Under the pieces are notes generated by a model. That model was given only the letters and a program-made list of their open reading frames with translations, searched no databases and was not told the origin of the DNA. DNA of 64,000 bases from Rhabdophis nuchalis (lineage: Eukaryota; Chordata; Lepidosauria; Squamata; Natricidae): positions 160,091,003 to 160,155,002 of the forward strand of contig CM077645.1 in the NCBI GenBank assembly GCA_039707465.1, given 5' to 3'. Made by a program: the position numbers and the translations under genes. Position 1 is the stretch's first letter. Every line of letters starts with the position of its first letter. Positions 33,894 to 46,395 of the stretch are shown here, piece after piece.

Positions 33894-36800
33894 AAGATAA
33901 AACTGTACCTTGAATGGAGCAATGACTATTACAACTATTATGTTTCAAGCCAAAATCTGGAATGTATCCATGACATTAGTGGGAGTCAAGCTTGAATTGA
34001 AGTAGATGTTAGAACAGCACATATTTAATTTTTTTTTGTTTGCTTCTCTCTCTCTCTCTCTCCCACTCTCTCCCTTTCTCCCTCTCTCTCTCTTTCTTGA
34101 TGTGGCAAACCTAAAGAAGACTCTGATTTCCTTGCTTCAGCAACCATATTACCATTCTTATCTGGACGACTAAAAACATTCCACATGTATTTCTATGCCA
34201 GTACATCAGATAACTAGACAACATCATCTAAATTGGAAGAGTCTAGTCTAATATACTAAGTGGATCTATGACGGAGAATAACAAAAAAGAAGATGAAATG
34301 TATGGTTTAGTCGTGTGTGTGTCCCCCCCCCCCACCTAATGCTCCCTCCATTTTTCTGTGAATATCCTATAGGCTACGGTATTGCTTGCAGATAATGAGA
34401 GATTAATTGTGAAAGTAAAGAGAGAAACATGTTTCCGTTATCAAAGCTGTTGCCTCAGGCCCAACTCTACCGCCATGAAAACCAAAATGTTTTCTTTTAT
34501 CAGAGTTTCCTTTTTCTGGCACCTGAAATTATTTCTTTCATGTCTGATATGAAGAATGAGCCTGCACAGCTCCCCGGAGATCAGTGATTGTTACCTTGAT
34601 CTCATAACATATTGGTAGTCGATGTGGCATCCATGTACACCTGTCACTCAAGTTCAGCTAAATGCAGATGTGATGGGAATGCTTAAGTTCAAACTCTTAG
34701 ATTCGACAAGGCAAACACCCAAGCATACATACCCCACAACATTAAGTGCCTGCTATACAAGCTGCACATTTCAAAGGGTGCTGAAATGCGATCATGCCTG
34801 TTTAACACAATGAACTTGCATTAGCATTCCTGCAGGGAAAACGGAAATAAATAAGAATGCCTATGAAGAGAGAAACAAAGCTTCATTTTCCTTCAGACAG
34901 ATATCTTTTGCCAGCGCAAACACAGTGAAAAGGAGTACAAGACATACAATGGATTCAAGTCCCTTTGTTGGAAAGTGAACTAAAACCTTTTTAATGAAAG
35001 CTGCAAGGGAGGAGGCTTTCCGTTTGGTTCAGGGGTAGCACAAGTTGGAGAGAAAAGACAAAATGTCGTCATAAAAGCTAAATACAAACACAATAAGTTC
35101 ATTGAATAAGTTCATTACTTTAAGAAGATTGCTATTCTTCTATCCAGAAAACATTTTAAATTATATGGGAGGAAAAGCTATTACACAAAAAAGAACGAAA
35201 GAGAATATTGGGCAAAATAAGAAAAAATGGATGTCGTAAAGGATATGAATGTGCACATTTGTGTAAATATCTGAAATCATGCATATACAAAGCTGTACAT
35301 GCAGGTTTAGGTGAACTGGATTTGCTCATCCAAATAATCTAACGCTTTTGGCTACTGAGACAAAATGTGTAGCGCAGGGTGATGGAAAATGCAAACCGGT
35401 TTTTAAAAAGCAAATTGTCAATTTACCTCCTGGGCTAAAGTAAATAGTACATTCACATTTTTTTAAAGGAAAAAATGTGACAACAAGCCCAAATGCATTA
35501 ATCTTATATTTATAAATGCATCGCTTTATTGAACCATTTGTCCATTCTTATATGTTGATTTATAATAAACGTAACATGATTCATCATGTCATCTTGTAAG
35601 TAAATGTGACACTTCATTAAACACAGTAATCAAATTTAAGCAGTCCCACTTTCATGTTAACAACAGAGACCTTAACGTTTCTATTGCTCTGGAGATACTC
35701 CTACAATAATGAACAGGAAGAGGGGGTGAGGGAAATCACCGAATGGTAGTAGACCTCGGATAGTTGATGAACAAAATAAATATATTTGCATTGGAATACT
35801 TAGAAATTTCTTTTTCTGGTTAAACAAAGTGCCAGAAGAACTACTATAGAACTTTCTTTAAAACATCATGTTGGATGCACCATCTAATGTGGGCAGGGGG
35901 GTTATGGAATGCATAATAATAAATAGTTCGATGCAACTAAAATTAATATTTTAAGACCTGTTTATTTCAGTGAGAGGTGTTGAAACTTGTAATATTATGC
36001 AGACTTTTCTCAAATCAGACCAAAATGATCTCATAGCAACTAAAATGGATTTTGCAAATAAAAATTATGCTCAATAACAGTCTTAAAAAAAAATACTAGC
36101 TCTACGTGAATAATACTGGAAAGCTATGCATTGAGTTATATGGAACATTCTGGTAAGTCTGTTTACAGCTTGCATTTTAAAAGGAGTCTCCCTCCCCCAC
36201 CCCACTATTTTTGCATTTACCATATGGAATGACACTGCAAGCTGGCAAGTGCAAGAATAAAGTAAAATATTTTTATCAGATAGCATTAGCTGCAGTTTCA
36301 TCTGGGAATAGAGACATCTGAGCAACACTTGTTATCCAAGTTCGCCGTGCATTAAGCAGCCATATTTAAAAGATGAGTTTCTTTGAAAAGTGGTTCCACA
36401 GAATTATGAATCATGAATTCTGGTACTGTACTGTGTGTTCTGCGAAAGGATACATTTACATTTGCTTAATCCTTTCCTTCAAAAACAAGAAAAGTGCAAT
36501 TCCATATATTCACACGGGTGTTATGGTAGATGTTGATACTGTTTTAAGAACAGCTGCCCATACTGTGTGGCATATGAGTTCTGAAATTTTAGATGACTTT
36601 TAAGAGCATTATGTAATGTGCTTAAAAGTGTGGTATTCAAAGCAAAAAAAAAAAAAATCCCGTACAATACAATAGCTTTTCTAAGTTCTCTGCTTTTAAC
36701 ACTTCGTTCATAGACAGAAAATGAAGGAGAAGATCAAAATAACAAATTCCCTCAACCAAGTTTCTTAGTGAGGAAACAGTAACTTTAAAAACTGGACACA

Positions 36801-37114
36801 ACAATTTAGAATTCAGAAAGTGCAAATAACGTATTTATTTGTATTCCTGCTTCTAAGCATCTTGATCATGTAGCAGACCAACATGCATGTTGTCTTAAAT
36901 CATTAGCTTCAAGTTCCATAATGATTCAGATGGATTTATACACAATATATTTGTAAACAGTACATCAGCTTGGTGCCAGAACCTTGCTAGAGGTTCTGTT
37001 AATTGTAATCGTAGTACATTCAGAAGATCTGGAACAGCTGGTATTTGTGAAAGTTATTCTTCTCCTTACCTGACCTATACTGCAGAAATATATCCTTGAC
37101 ATTTTATTATCTCA
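33894..37114. other. Long unique stretch, possible regulatory desert
   Basis: Apart from (CT)n tracts at 34047-34099 this 3.2 kb shows no recognisable repeat family. 34380-35700 and 36330-36600 are complex sequence of the type often seen around conserved non-coding elements, but conservation cannot be judged here. No gene recognised. An A-run lies near 36643-36656. Confidence 0.35.
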
Positions 37115-37193
37115 GTAACAGTATAACAGAGTTGGATGGGATCTTGGAGGTCTTCCAAATCCAACTACCTTTCTAGCAGGAGATCCTATAACC

Positions 37194-37294
37194 TAATTTG
37201 TATAATGAAACATCTGCCAAAAAAACCAACCAAACTCAGAGAGCACCAAGGACCCCCTCATTTCAACATTGAGCTACAAATATTGTCCTTTATC
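37194..37294 (+). mobile_element. Penelope-like element 3' scrap
   Basis: 'aatgaaacatctgcc...aactcagagagcaccaaggacccc' matches in plus orientation the reverse complement of the 3' UTR of the minus-strand Penelope-like element near 4545-4610. Flanking gagatcctataacc (37180-37193) and gagaccctatacc (37295-37307) look like a slightly decayed target-site duplication in the CR1 host. Confidence 0.6.
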
Positions 37295-37306
37295 GAGACC
37301 CTATAC

Positions 37307-37576
37307 CAGGGATGTCAAACTCGATTCCATTGAGGGCCACATCAGAGTTATGTTTGACCTCGAGGAGAGGTGGGCGAGTGGGCATGGTTGGGTTGGGCAT
37401 GACCAAGGTGAGCATAGCTAGCTCGACATCTTGCAGTCCTCTGCCAGGGAAAATGGAGCCCGGGAGGGCTGCACATGGTCCTTACAAGCTCCATTTTCAC
37501 TGACAGAGGCACTCTGGGCCATTCGTTCAGGGCAGCCCCATGGGCCAGATTTAAGCACTAGAGTTTGACACTGCTG
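37307..37576. mobile_element. hAT MITE (family H), long form, 270 bp
   Basis: The ends are cagggatgtcaaact and agtttgacactgctg. A perfect 8-bp duplication, CCCTATAC, lies at 37299-37306 and 37577-37584. It is twice the length of the 134-bp copies and has a GC-richer interior. Frames inside are not genes. Confidence 0.9.
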
Positions 37577-37765
37577 CCCTATACCATTCTGGACAAATGA
37601 CTGTCCAATCTCTTCTTTAAAATCTCCAGTGATGGACTACCCAACACTTCTGAAGCTGTTTCACTGATTAATTTTCTCACTGTCAGCAAATTTCTTCTTA
37701 GTTCTATGTTGAATCTCTTTTTGCTTCTTGTCTGCCCTTAGGTGCAGCCAGAGTGATATTATTCC

Positions 37766-39542
37766 TAGGGTTGGGATCCATGGAAAATTTCTGCCTTGGG
37801 GGGTCCTACCCTCCTCATGTCACTGAAAGAGAAATCAAAGACATACCCAAGATTGGCAGACTCTATTTGGAATATGCAGTTCCAAAAGTAGTGAAAATCA
37901 TGCCATAAAGATTATCAGCAGCCACATTTTGAATTGTTCTCAGGCGCCTGTTTTCAACCAACCAATACATGCTATTCAGCTAAAACTGCAGTCACCTACC
38001 ATGAAGTGGGCAATTGCATATTGAACCAATTTCAGAGTAATCTTCAGAAATAACCTCAAGTACAGTACATTACAGATGGAAAGCAAAGAGAACATGTGTG
38101 ACTGTCTCCAGAACTCCAGTTCCAAGAATGGTCACATTTGGAGGATTGATTGAAAATGGTAAAAGATTCCCCTAACTGCGGTCTTCACCTATTGCTCCTT
38201 GAAGGACTGCTAAGTCCATGAAAAAGTTCAGATCATGTACCTGCTACTTCCAAAAGAGTACAAGCCTATTAAAAGCCAAGATTGAGCTAAGATTGAACCA
38301 TTTGGTCTTGTGGGTTAAGTTGAATCTATTTCATCAGAGGTATCAAATGCTGCCTCCAAATCTGCATCTTCTCCTCAGCCCAGTCAGAAGAAATACTACT
38401 AGGTATCATTCATATACGGTATTTATGACATCCAAATTGATACACCAATGTTTTAGTACAAATGTTAAATTATGTGGGAGGAAAGATGTACTCTGCAGCA
38501 ATCCACAAAGGAGTAACCAAGGTCATGGCTTCTCTTACTCCACCACTAATGACAAGACCCACACCCAGGAAGAAGTGAAATACTGTGACACAGGGTGTCC
38601 AACCTTTAGACCTTTCAGGTGGTCCAGATCATTGGATCTGACCAGTAATCAGATTGCACCTTTGCGTCTGAGAGATCTAATAGGATCTACTAGAAGGATC
38701 CTAGAAGGCCACACTCACCTCATCCAAGATGCACCTCATATTATCTAGAGGAACAGTCAATATAATTTATATCCCAGAGCCAAGTCTGAAATCTGATTGG
38801 GAGATATCCATATAATCCATTCTATCCAGAATCCTCTGTAATGTATAAGCAAACTTTGTTTCTTGCAAGCAGATATAATAGAATCTCAGTTCCTCTGTCA
38901 CATTTTGATTCTTCCTTCTCCCTTATACTTTCACACACCTTCTGATTTCTCCCCCTTCCTTTAACATCACAATCCCAAGTTATTCCTTGCGGTTCCTCCT
39001 TCCCTCAATTCCTCCTGTTCCAGTTCAGTCTTCAACTTTTGCCAACTTTCTGACCCCTTTCTAACTTTCCCCTGTTCCTTTGTTTGATCATTCTCCATTC
39101 ATAAATAGCAACTTTTTTCTGTCTTATTTTTTCTTTTTACTTTGAGAGTTCTCCAAGGGCTCCACAACATTCTGCACAGCCCCTTCACAAACAAACAGGG
39201 GCACCCTGTTATATGCTATGTGTATTAAGAATCTGATACTTCAAATTACTTCTTCAAATTGCTGGATTCCTTGCCTCCATTAGCACCATTCACTGTTGAT
39301 TGTTGGCCTCCTGCCCACTTAGTTGCTCTCACAAAGGTGTATATGGGTATGTGGTGGGTTGTTGGAGGAAGATTAAGAGATGGCAACTGATAAAAGTAGT
39401 GGTATGCTATTATTCTGCAAGTTGAACCACCTTAATAGTGAAATAGGATGCCACACATTTGCATTTACCGTTACAGTGCAATGCTCCTTTAGTATATGGT
39501 CCAAGGTTATTCTGATTATTCTTTAAGAAGATTACAATGAGA
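37766..39542. other. Unassigned, probably decayed repeat
   Basis: 38218-38748 (+) gives a 176-codon frame that is long for this window, but it has no recognisable domain, signal or motif, and its composition (R/S/T/N-rich) looks like translated repeat. The minus strand around 37850-38350 has phrases reminiscent of decayed LINE sequence. I do not call a gene. Confidence 0.3.
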
Positions 39543-39890
39543 GAGCCTGTTTGATGTAATGGTTAAAGCACCAACTAGAAACTGGGAAAGTATGAGTTCT
39601 TGACCCACTTTAGGCACAACGATAGGTAACTAAACTTGGGCCAGTCACTTCCCTCTCAGCCCTATGAAAAATGCAACTTTCTACAACAGGGATGTCACTT
39701 GCTAGCCACACACCCCTCCCCCCGGTTTAGCAAGGGGGGGGGAGTCCCTATACCTCACATGATGCTGGCACGACGACATGAGTTTGACACCCCCGTTCTA
39801 CAATCTTGCCAAAAAAACCTGCAGGGTCTTGTCCAGACAGTCTCACAGAGTCAGCATTGACTCAAAGGCACAGACCCGCAGGAAGTTTCT
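39543..39890 (+). mobile_element. tRNA-headed SINE (type B) split by a hAT MITE
   Basis: The head is 'agagcctgtttgatgtaatggttaaagcacc', followed by 'ttgggccagtcacttccctctcagccc'. After the hAT insertion it resumes as 'ttgccaaaaaaacctgcagggtcttgtccagacagtctcacagagtc...gactcaaaggcac', whose end resembles BovB-type tails. 62102-62330 carries a similar head. Confidence 0.65.
39687..39795. mobile_element. hAT MITE (family H), 109 bp
   Basis: The ends are cagggatgtcac and gagtttgacacccccg. A perfect 8-bp duplication, TTCTACAA, lies at 39679-39686 and 39796-39803. It is inserted in a SINE. The interior has C- and G-runs. Confidence 0.88.
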
Positions 39891-42659
39891 CTCAATCTCC
39901 AAATCTATCTTTATGGTTTGTGGCTCAAAATCCAATTCATTTTCTCCTGTCATAATTTGAAAGATTTCTTATGAATGCTCACCATTTCAGTCCCTGTTGC
40001 TTTCTGTGAAATTGCTCAACAAACAGGCAAATCATTTGTTAGCAGTCCAACTGCGTGTTGATTTCCATCTCTCTGTCTGAAAACTTGCAAACTTTACCTG
40101 CATGAAAGGAACAGCGATACTTACAAATGCAATCCCATCATTTGGAAACATTATAAATAGCTTTCTTTAAAAAAAATTTTTTTTTTAAAGAAACCTAACT
40201 TTCATGCCTAGCTTCTAAAATTGAAGACTCTGTTCCTTCAAAAAAAATGTCTAATATGCCAATACAATTGTTTTAAACTAGCCAGTTTAAAAGTTTTTAA
40301 AAGTTACTGTATCTATGCATTTTCCCCCAAAAGGGTGGAAGGCATAAAACTTCAGACTCCTCCAGAATCTTTCTACAAATTTGGTACAATGTCAATCAGG
40401 CCGCGTCTGAGTCAGTCTCAGTTGAACTGGTTTATTTTCCAAATCAGCAAATCAGGACCAGACCCAATGAAACCAAACTACCATGTTAACAAACCTGAAG
40501 CAATTAAATTTTATTGTCAGGTGATTAATTATGTGCTTGTTGCCTCCTGGAATTACTCACACAGTCTGGAATTCTGAATAAGGATTGATCAATCATACTT
40601 AAAAAAACCAAAAATCCTCCTTAATAGTTTATCGGCTTACAACTAGGCAGCAACCAGCTGAGGGTTTTTTGTTCTGTTTTGTTTTGAAAGTAGGTTCCTG
40701 TCAGCGCTTAATTTATCAAAAGACAAGTGTAAGGGAATAAGCTTTTCGAGAAACAACACTTTCTCACATGAAAAACTTGCTCCAGAATCCCGAAAGTCAC
40801 CAAAAGGCTTTTGTGTGTATAAATAAAGAAATGCAAAGTAAATGAAGTACTTTTTCCTTGTAGGTTCACCAGTGTTAATCTTATTTCTGTATGGTTTGTC
40901 AAAGGCTTTTTCTTTTTATGTCTTTGTTTTTTTTATTTCTAAAAAAAATGCCTAACTTGAGTTTTAAGGTGCAGTCTATATAACAGAATCAAGAAGTATT
41001 TTAGAGATGACCAGTGATGGTAAGGCTTAATACAACTTTTTTTTAAAAGATGTAAATTATTTTCTTTCCTGAAAATCTAGTTTTTACCTCTCATAATATC
41101 CACAAAATCCATCATTTAACAGTAACTTGTGATACTAAATTATTGTACAATATTCAAACCAAGATGCTATTTTCCTTCCTTTTCATTGGGCAGAGCAAAG
41201 ATAACAAATGGCAGCATGTAACTACTTGGTTGTCTTGAATTTCATGAAGGGTGAATAAGGAAAAAAAAAACAATAGAAATGATTTTCTTTCCTTAGTAGA
41301 ATTACAAATTTCATCTGTGACCACAAGAGCCAGTAGGACTGTTGATTTAGCAAATTTGTGCATGTTGTTGTTCTCCTAACTTAACCAAATACATCTTTGG
41401 GGCATCTTTCCCATTGGGAAAACAATTCATATTTATGGTTCCTTCTCTCTCCACCAACTGTTCCAGTGTTTGGAGGTGGGGGAGCAGGGGCTTTGTGGTT
41501 ATTCAGTGGAGCACAAATTGCCATTCATACAGATGCACTGGCATGATTTTTGATTTGCAGGCTGCCACTGCCATTAATAACCTTCTAGGCTGTCAGGCTG
41601 TCATTCCTGGTTGCCGCAACGATTTGTTTCAAATATAGGGGCTGATTCATGAAGAATAAAAAAAAAAGTTGTCCTATTTTACAGGAACCTCAAATATTTA
41701 TGCTGCAAATGGATGAAAAGCATACCCAGGATTTGAAAAGACGCGATCGTTAAACGCCAATCTCATTTTCACATTAAAAGGTAAATAGAAACTGAGGAGG
41801 AAATCTTACTGAAAATCCATCCCGGACTCATATTATTTAAACAATTGTTCCAATTAATTTTTTTTAATGGCTGACAGAGCCATTACAATGATACAACCCA
41901 TGTCTCTCATTATAAAAGGTGTTGCATTGTGGTAAAACAAGTTTTGGGAAAGTTCCCCTCATACTTCCAGATGTTGTTATTTCAGTCGTGTTGATCAATC
42001 ACTAGTACCCAAACTATTTTTGGCTGATTTATAAATGTGCAAATGCAGAAGTGGGTGACAATACTACATGTTTATTGGAACCAAGACCGTTTCGTTCAAC
42101 GAAATTTCACATTTGAGCAGTCTTATGTCGAATTGTATTCAACTTGTTTTAGGGTAAGTCCCTCTGAAATTAGTTTTGGCTTTCTGAGTTTGGAAGGCTT
42201 TGTCACTCCAGGAGCCTGCTAGATTTCATCTAAAATATTAATTCACATTTATTTCTGAACTTTTTCTCTTGCCTAGGCCTGGGCTTATTGCAGGAGAAAG
42301 GTAGACATTCATTTACCTGTTATTTTTTTCACATCAGACATGACATATATAGTTTTAAATAATGATTCAGGAACTATAATACTTGATTATTGGACAAGAT
42401 ATATACCTAATAATTGACACTAATATTTTAAAGCCAAGACCCTAATAAGAATAATTGAACGTAGAATATATATTTAAACTTTTGAATACATTTATCTATC
42501 TAACAGCTAGCAGCAAACCACCAAACCTGTCAATGCCATATATTTTCTTAATGTTTAATTGATAGAATACTATAGCAACAGGGTTTTTATTCCCTCTCTC
42601 ATTCCTTTTCTAATTTGAAATCCATGGCATTATAGGAACCTAAAGTTTCCAGTAGCATA
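39891..42659. other. Unique stretch, candidate conserved block at 41400-41900
   Basis: No repeat family or exon is recognised. 41400-41900 has complex composition with CpG-containing words such as gacgcgatcgttaaacgcc, unusual for the flanks, and may be a conserved non-coding element; this is inferred from composition only. Homopolymer A/T runs lie near 40168-40187. Confidence 0.3.
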
Positions 42660-42660
42660 T

Positions 42661-42694
<34 letters not shown>

Positions 42695-42727
42695 CACACA
42701 CACACATGGATGTGTGCGCACACACAC
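42660..42727. repeat. (CA)n microsatellite
   Basis: Nearly perfect CA dinucleotide array with one CG interruption, ending in a small TGTGTGCGCACACA palindrome near 42711-42727. Confidence 0.95.
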
Positions 42728-42885
42728 CCCATCTTTCTTGTCAGTTCACTTTAGATTCACTGGGGAAATTAGAGAAGCCATAAGTTGCCTATAGAAGTTA
42801 ATCAAAGTCCTAACTGAGACGTTTTTGAATGCCAGTGAAAGATGCCACTTGCCTCCAGCTCATGAATGCTATCGGAGAACCAGTA

Positions 42886-43257
42886 CAAGTAGTCCTCAAC
42901 TTACAACCACAATTGAGCCCAAAATTTCAGTTGCTAAGTGAATTTTACCCCATTTTATGACCTTTCTTGCCACAGTTATTAAGTAAATCACTGCAGTTTT
43001 AAAGTCAGTAATATGGTGATTAAATGAACCTGGCTCCTCCATTGACTTTGTTTGTCAAAAAGTGATCACATGACCCCAGGACACTGCAACCATCATAAAT
43101 ATGAGTCAGTTGTCAGGTGTCTGAATTTTGATCACAAGACCATGGGGATGCTGCAAAGAGTCATAAGTGTGGAAAATGGTCGTAAGTTGTTTTTTCAGTG
43201 CAAATGTGACTTCTAATGGTCACTAATTGAATTGTTGTAAGTCAAGTGACTACCTGT
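42886..43257 (+). mobile_element. Mariner-like MITE (family M), near full length, 372 bp
   Basis: The left end caagtagtcctcaacttacaac and right end gttgtaagtcaagtgactacctg are imperfect inverted repeats. TA precedes the left end at 42884-42885; the right TA has decayed. The interior is made of recurrent 'gttaagtgaat'-type phrases. It is non-coding. This is the best copy of the family also found at 2888-3106, 53095-53160, 58351-59117 and 63672-64000. Confidence 0.85.
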
Positions 43258-43724
43258 CCCATTTCCATCTTGATAATATAAAGTTGTAACTATCCCATAA
43301 CGTTAGAAAATCTCTATTCATCTCGAATTCTTTTCTAAAGAAAATGTTCACATAGCAGTATATTCTCAGTGGCATCGGATAAACTAGCTACATGCATCGC
43401 AGTTTGATCTGTGAGAACTTTGCTGGTTTGCAATCATCCCGGAGAGTAAGAGAGTCAGCAAAGAAACTAGGCATTTGAATTGCTGAATTGTTTTATCCAG
43501 CCTTGATCTCCCCAGACTCCTAAATCCAATGCAGATATGTTTATAGATTTTATCTGAGTAAGTTTTTTTTATCACACTGTATTAAAGCATGATCTACTCC
43601 ACACCCATTATTCTATAACAAATCAAAATTGTAATTTGGGTTTTAAATTTAAACTTATTTTAAGCAGGGTATTGATTTAATTTAGTTATTATTTAATAAT
43701 ATTTTGTATTTATGTATAATTTGA
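43258..43724. other. Unique AT-rich sequence
   Basis: No gene recognised. The last 80 bases may be the degenerate 3' UTR of the LINE end that follows. Confidence 0.35.
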
Positions 43725-43817
43725 TTTTAAATCTCTGTTCGCCGCCCCGAGTCCCTATGTGGTGAGATGGGTGCGGGTTATAAATGTGAAAATAAAAAAT
43801 AAAAATAAATAAATAAA
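43725..43817 (+). mobile_element. L2/CR1-like LINE 3' end with AAAT tail
   Basis: 'gttcgccgccccgagtccc...ggtgagatgggtgcgggttataaat' is followed by an A-rich AAAT tail at 43790-43817, the same class of terminus as 15860-16018. Confidence 0.7.
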
Positions 43818-44472
43818 GATCCAAGAGCTTTTCTAATTAGAAAATATATCCCAGCTAGTTAGTCAAAAAGACAGCTATTCCATTGGTAGGCATTGAAAAC
43901 ATTTAGCATGGGGTCATGTTTTGGTTCCAATTCTGGCATCCTGTTTTTTACTAGGTGACTCTATATGAATTTCCTGATCTTTTATTTTAAAAAAAACCTT
44001 TGCCAGAAGGAAGAGGAGGAGGAGGAGGAGGAGGCCTCCTAGATCTTTGCAATCCAGTTCTTGGCATTTCAGGTTCTGACATATGACTGTGTCTGGCATA
44101 GCCTGTAACATTTTCTTTCCCGACACACTGCCTTTTTTTATTCTATGTATCCTTCCCAACCTTCTTGCGTTCTAATTTTACACTTCCATCAAGAGATTCA
44201 CTGATTTTGATGGATTGTCCCAATATGACCCTCTAGCTGAATTTCAGCATCAAACTAAAAGTGAGCACCATGTCCACATTTTTTCTCCACCCAAGTGACT
44301 GCCTTGTTCCTGTCTAAAGCAGAGTGCAAGGGAAAATTCAAATTTTATATGACTGTGTTGAATGCTAGTCTCATATTTTATCTTAATCTTCCATATATTT
44401 TGCCATCCCAAATTGTTTTCATTTCTTTGCCTCATGCTACTGCAGGTAATCAATGTGTGTGTGTGTGTGTCT

Positions 44473-44504
<32 letters not shown>

Positions 44505-44694
44505 CTGTGTGTCTGTGTGAAATGAGTAATTATATCCAAAGAACTAAACCATGGAAGGATTCAGTTTGTGGCACTTTTGTTCTCTTTGTAATGGAAGAAT
44601 CAGAATTTTCCCCAGTCCTTATTCTTGAGTAAGTCAATGAGTATATCTCTATTAGGGCTAGGTAAAAGCAGATAGTACAAACTACAATGTTGTG
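43818..44694. repeat. Unique sequence with (GAG)n and (TG)n microsatellites
   Basis: (GAG)n lies at about 44012-44033 and an interrupted (TG)n/(TC) array at 44454-44519. The Cys/Val-rich frame at 44295-44525 is microsatellite translation. No gene recognised. Confidence 0.7.
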
Positions 44695-44799
44695 GGTGCT
44701 TCATCGCTGGATGTTTTTAAGAAGACACTGGGCAGCCACTTGTCTGAAGTGCCATAGGGTCTCTCTCTTGAGCAGGAGGTCCCTTCCAGCTCTATTCCC

Positions 44800-44840
<41 letters not shown>

Positions 44841-44841
44841 C
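44695..44841 (+). mobile_element. CR1-like LINE 3' end with (TTGA)n expansion
   Basis: 'ggtgcttcatcgctggatgtttttaagaagacactgggcagccacttgtctga' then 'ggaggtcccttccagctctattccc' is a CR1 3' end. Its usual short terminal repeat is followed by (ATTG)n at 44800-44841. Overlapping frames rich in NQSI repeats are artefacts of the tetranucleotide. Confidence 0.75.
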
Positions 44842-45369
44842 ACAAACATGGTGAAATGTGTGTTGTGCAATGCAAACCGCTGTATGCCATACTTCCATCC
44901 TGACGTTGGATACATACATTGCATGATTTGCATCATGATATTGCCATATAATATAATTTACTCCCTTTACCTCTCCAGGAGGTCTGTGCACCTAGCCAAT
45001 CATGACTGATCTCACAAACAAACAAAAAGCTATTAAACCTAAGCAGCAACTTCCCAGGTAAGAACTTAGATGAAAGAATAGACAGGAGAACCTAGGATTA
45101 GATTTGGGCGTTGAAAGCATATCCCTAAAGAAACTGTGACAATCCACTTCCTTTCTGTTCCCAAGAAAATGCTATATGTACAAACATAGGAAACTCAATG
45201 AATCATTTTCATGATATACCAAATGACAAGTGACAGAATGCTCATTAAATGTACAGTCAATTATAGGCATGCATTACACTACAACTACATCTCTTTCTCT
45301 ATTTCTATCATTTTAGCTGTCCTTGTCCTTATCTTTATCTGTATCCATATCCATGTCCCACATGCATGA
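44842..45369. other. Unique sequence
   Basis: No gene or repeat family recognised. A short CCTTATCTTTATC-type tract lies near 45318-45352. Confidence 0.35.
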
Positions 45370-45595
45370 AGACCAACTGTCTTCAACCTTTCTGGCTTGG
45401 CAGACAGCAGAGAGGATGGTTCTGAGTGAGTGGCAGGCGAGTGTATGCACAGCTCCATTTAGGCAAGTGATGGACATGCATGCCACTCGCACAAAAGGAG
45501 CTGCGTGCGGGTGTTTGCCCGCCACTATGCACTCAAGTGGAGCTGTGTTTATGCACATGCACTCACCCACTGCTTCTGTTGGAGACCTCTGATGT
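45370..45595. mobile_element. Probable foldback MITE
   Basis: 'gcgagtgtatgcacagctccattt' near 45437-45460 pairs with 'caagtggagctgtgtttatgcacatgcactc' near 45533-45563, giving an imperfect hairpin of about 200 bp with flanks 'gtcttcaacctttctgg' and 'ggagacctctgatg'. A hAT-type origin is possible; no clean duplication was found. Confidence 0.4.
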
Positions 45596-46395
45596 AGATA
45601 CTTACCTATAGAAACTCGGCTGGGAATTTTAATGTGATGTTTGCTTTTCTTGTATGGAAGAGTATTCCATTAAACCTCATTTACCAACAATCTGAATTTT
45701 TTTCAGATCTTGGTTCTATTTCTGATAATACCTGGTACTGCTGAGATGTGAAATTTCCTATATCTGGAAATTTCAGCCCCCTTCATTGTTGGGGAAATTC
45801 CATTTTTTGTCCTAAAGAGACCTCTTAAGTTGAGGATATTCACAGCACCGCTATATTTTATACAGCTGCAAAAATATGATACCCAAGCAATGCTTGATTT
45901 AATGGCTCGCGACCTTAAAAATATTTTTTTTTTACAATTTCCAAATGCATGGATAAGAAAGGGATAAAGTTTAAAGTCAACTTTATCATTATACTCAATT
46001 GTATAAAAGTTTAAAAGAAATCATGTGTGTGTGTATGGGGGTGGGGAGTGAATGCTGATTTTAAAATCTGCATTAGATTGACTGCAATAATTATAAACTT
46101 CATAACTAGAAGGACCAGACCTGCCCTGAGACTTTATTAGGTTTTCTTTAAAAGAAGCATAACAGCCATCCACATGAAGATGTTCTTAGTGGCTGGACTG
46201 GTTTTTTCTCTCTCTCAATTTCTTTATTAAATCTGATACTAGTTTTTAAAGCTCTGGCCAGGTTTTGATGTTGGCATACATGATATTTTAATTAAACGAG
46301 CATCCCAAAGGAGAAATTTCATGGGAGTGACATGAATTGAGAAAAATTCCTTCCTCTGGTTGCAAAGAGAACAATGTGACTCAGTGCAGTTTCTT
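45596..46395. other. Unique AT-rich sequence
   Basis: No gene recognised. A short TGTGTGTGTATGGGGGTGGGG tract lies near 46025-46045. Confidence 0.35.

Larger units (their letters stand above)
37115..37765 (-). mobile_element. CR1-like LINE 3' end, minus strand, split by two insertions
   Basis: The left piece (37115-37193) is 'cagagttggatgggatcttggaggtcttcc', the reverse complement of a CR1 3' UTR. The right piece (37577-37765) resumes with 'ataccattctggacaaatgactgtccaatctcttctttaaaatctccagtg' and continues into the RT C-terminal region, as at 22703-23268. Between them lie a Penelope 3' scrap and a hAT MITE. Confidence 0.8.

Noticed and set aside
38218..38748. 176-codon plus-strand frame
   Set aside because: No domain, signal or motif; composition like decayed repeat; no splice or promoter context seen.
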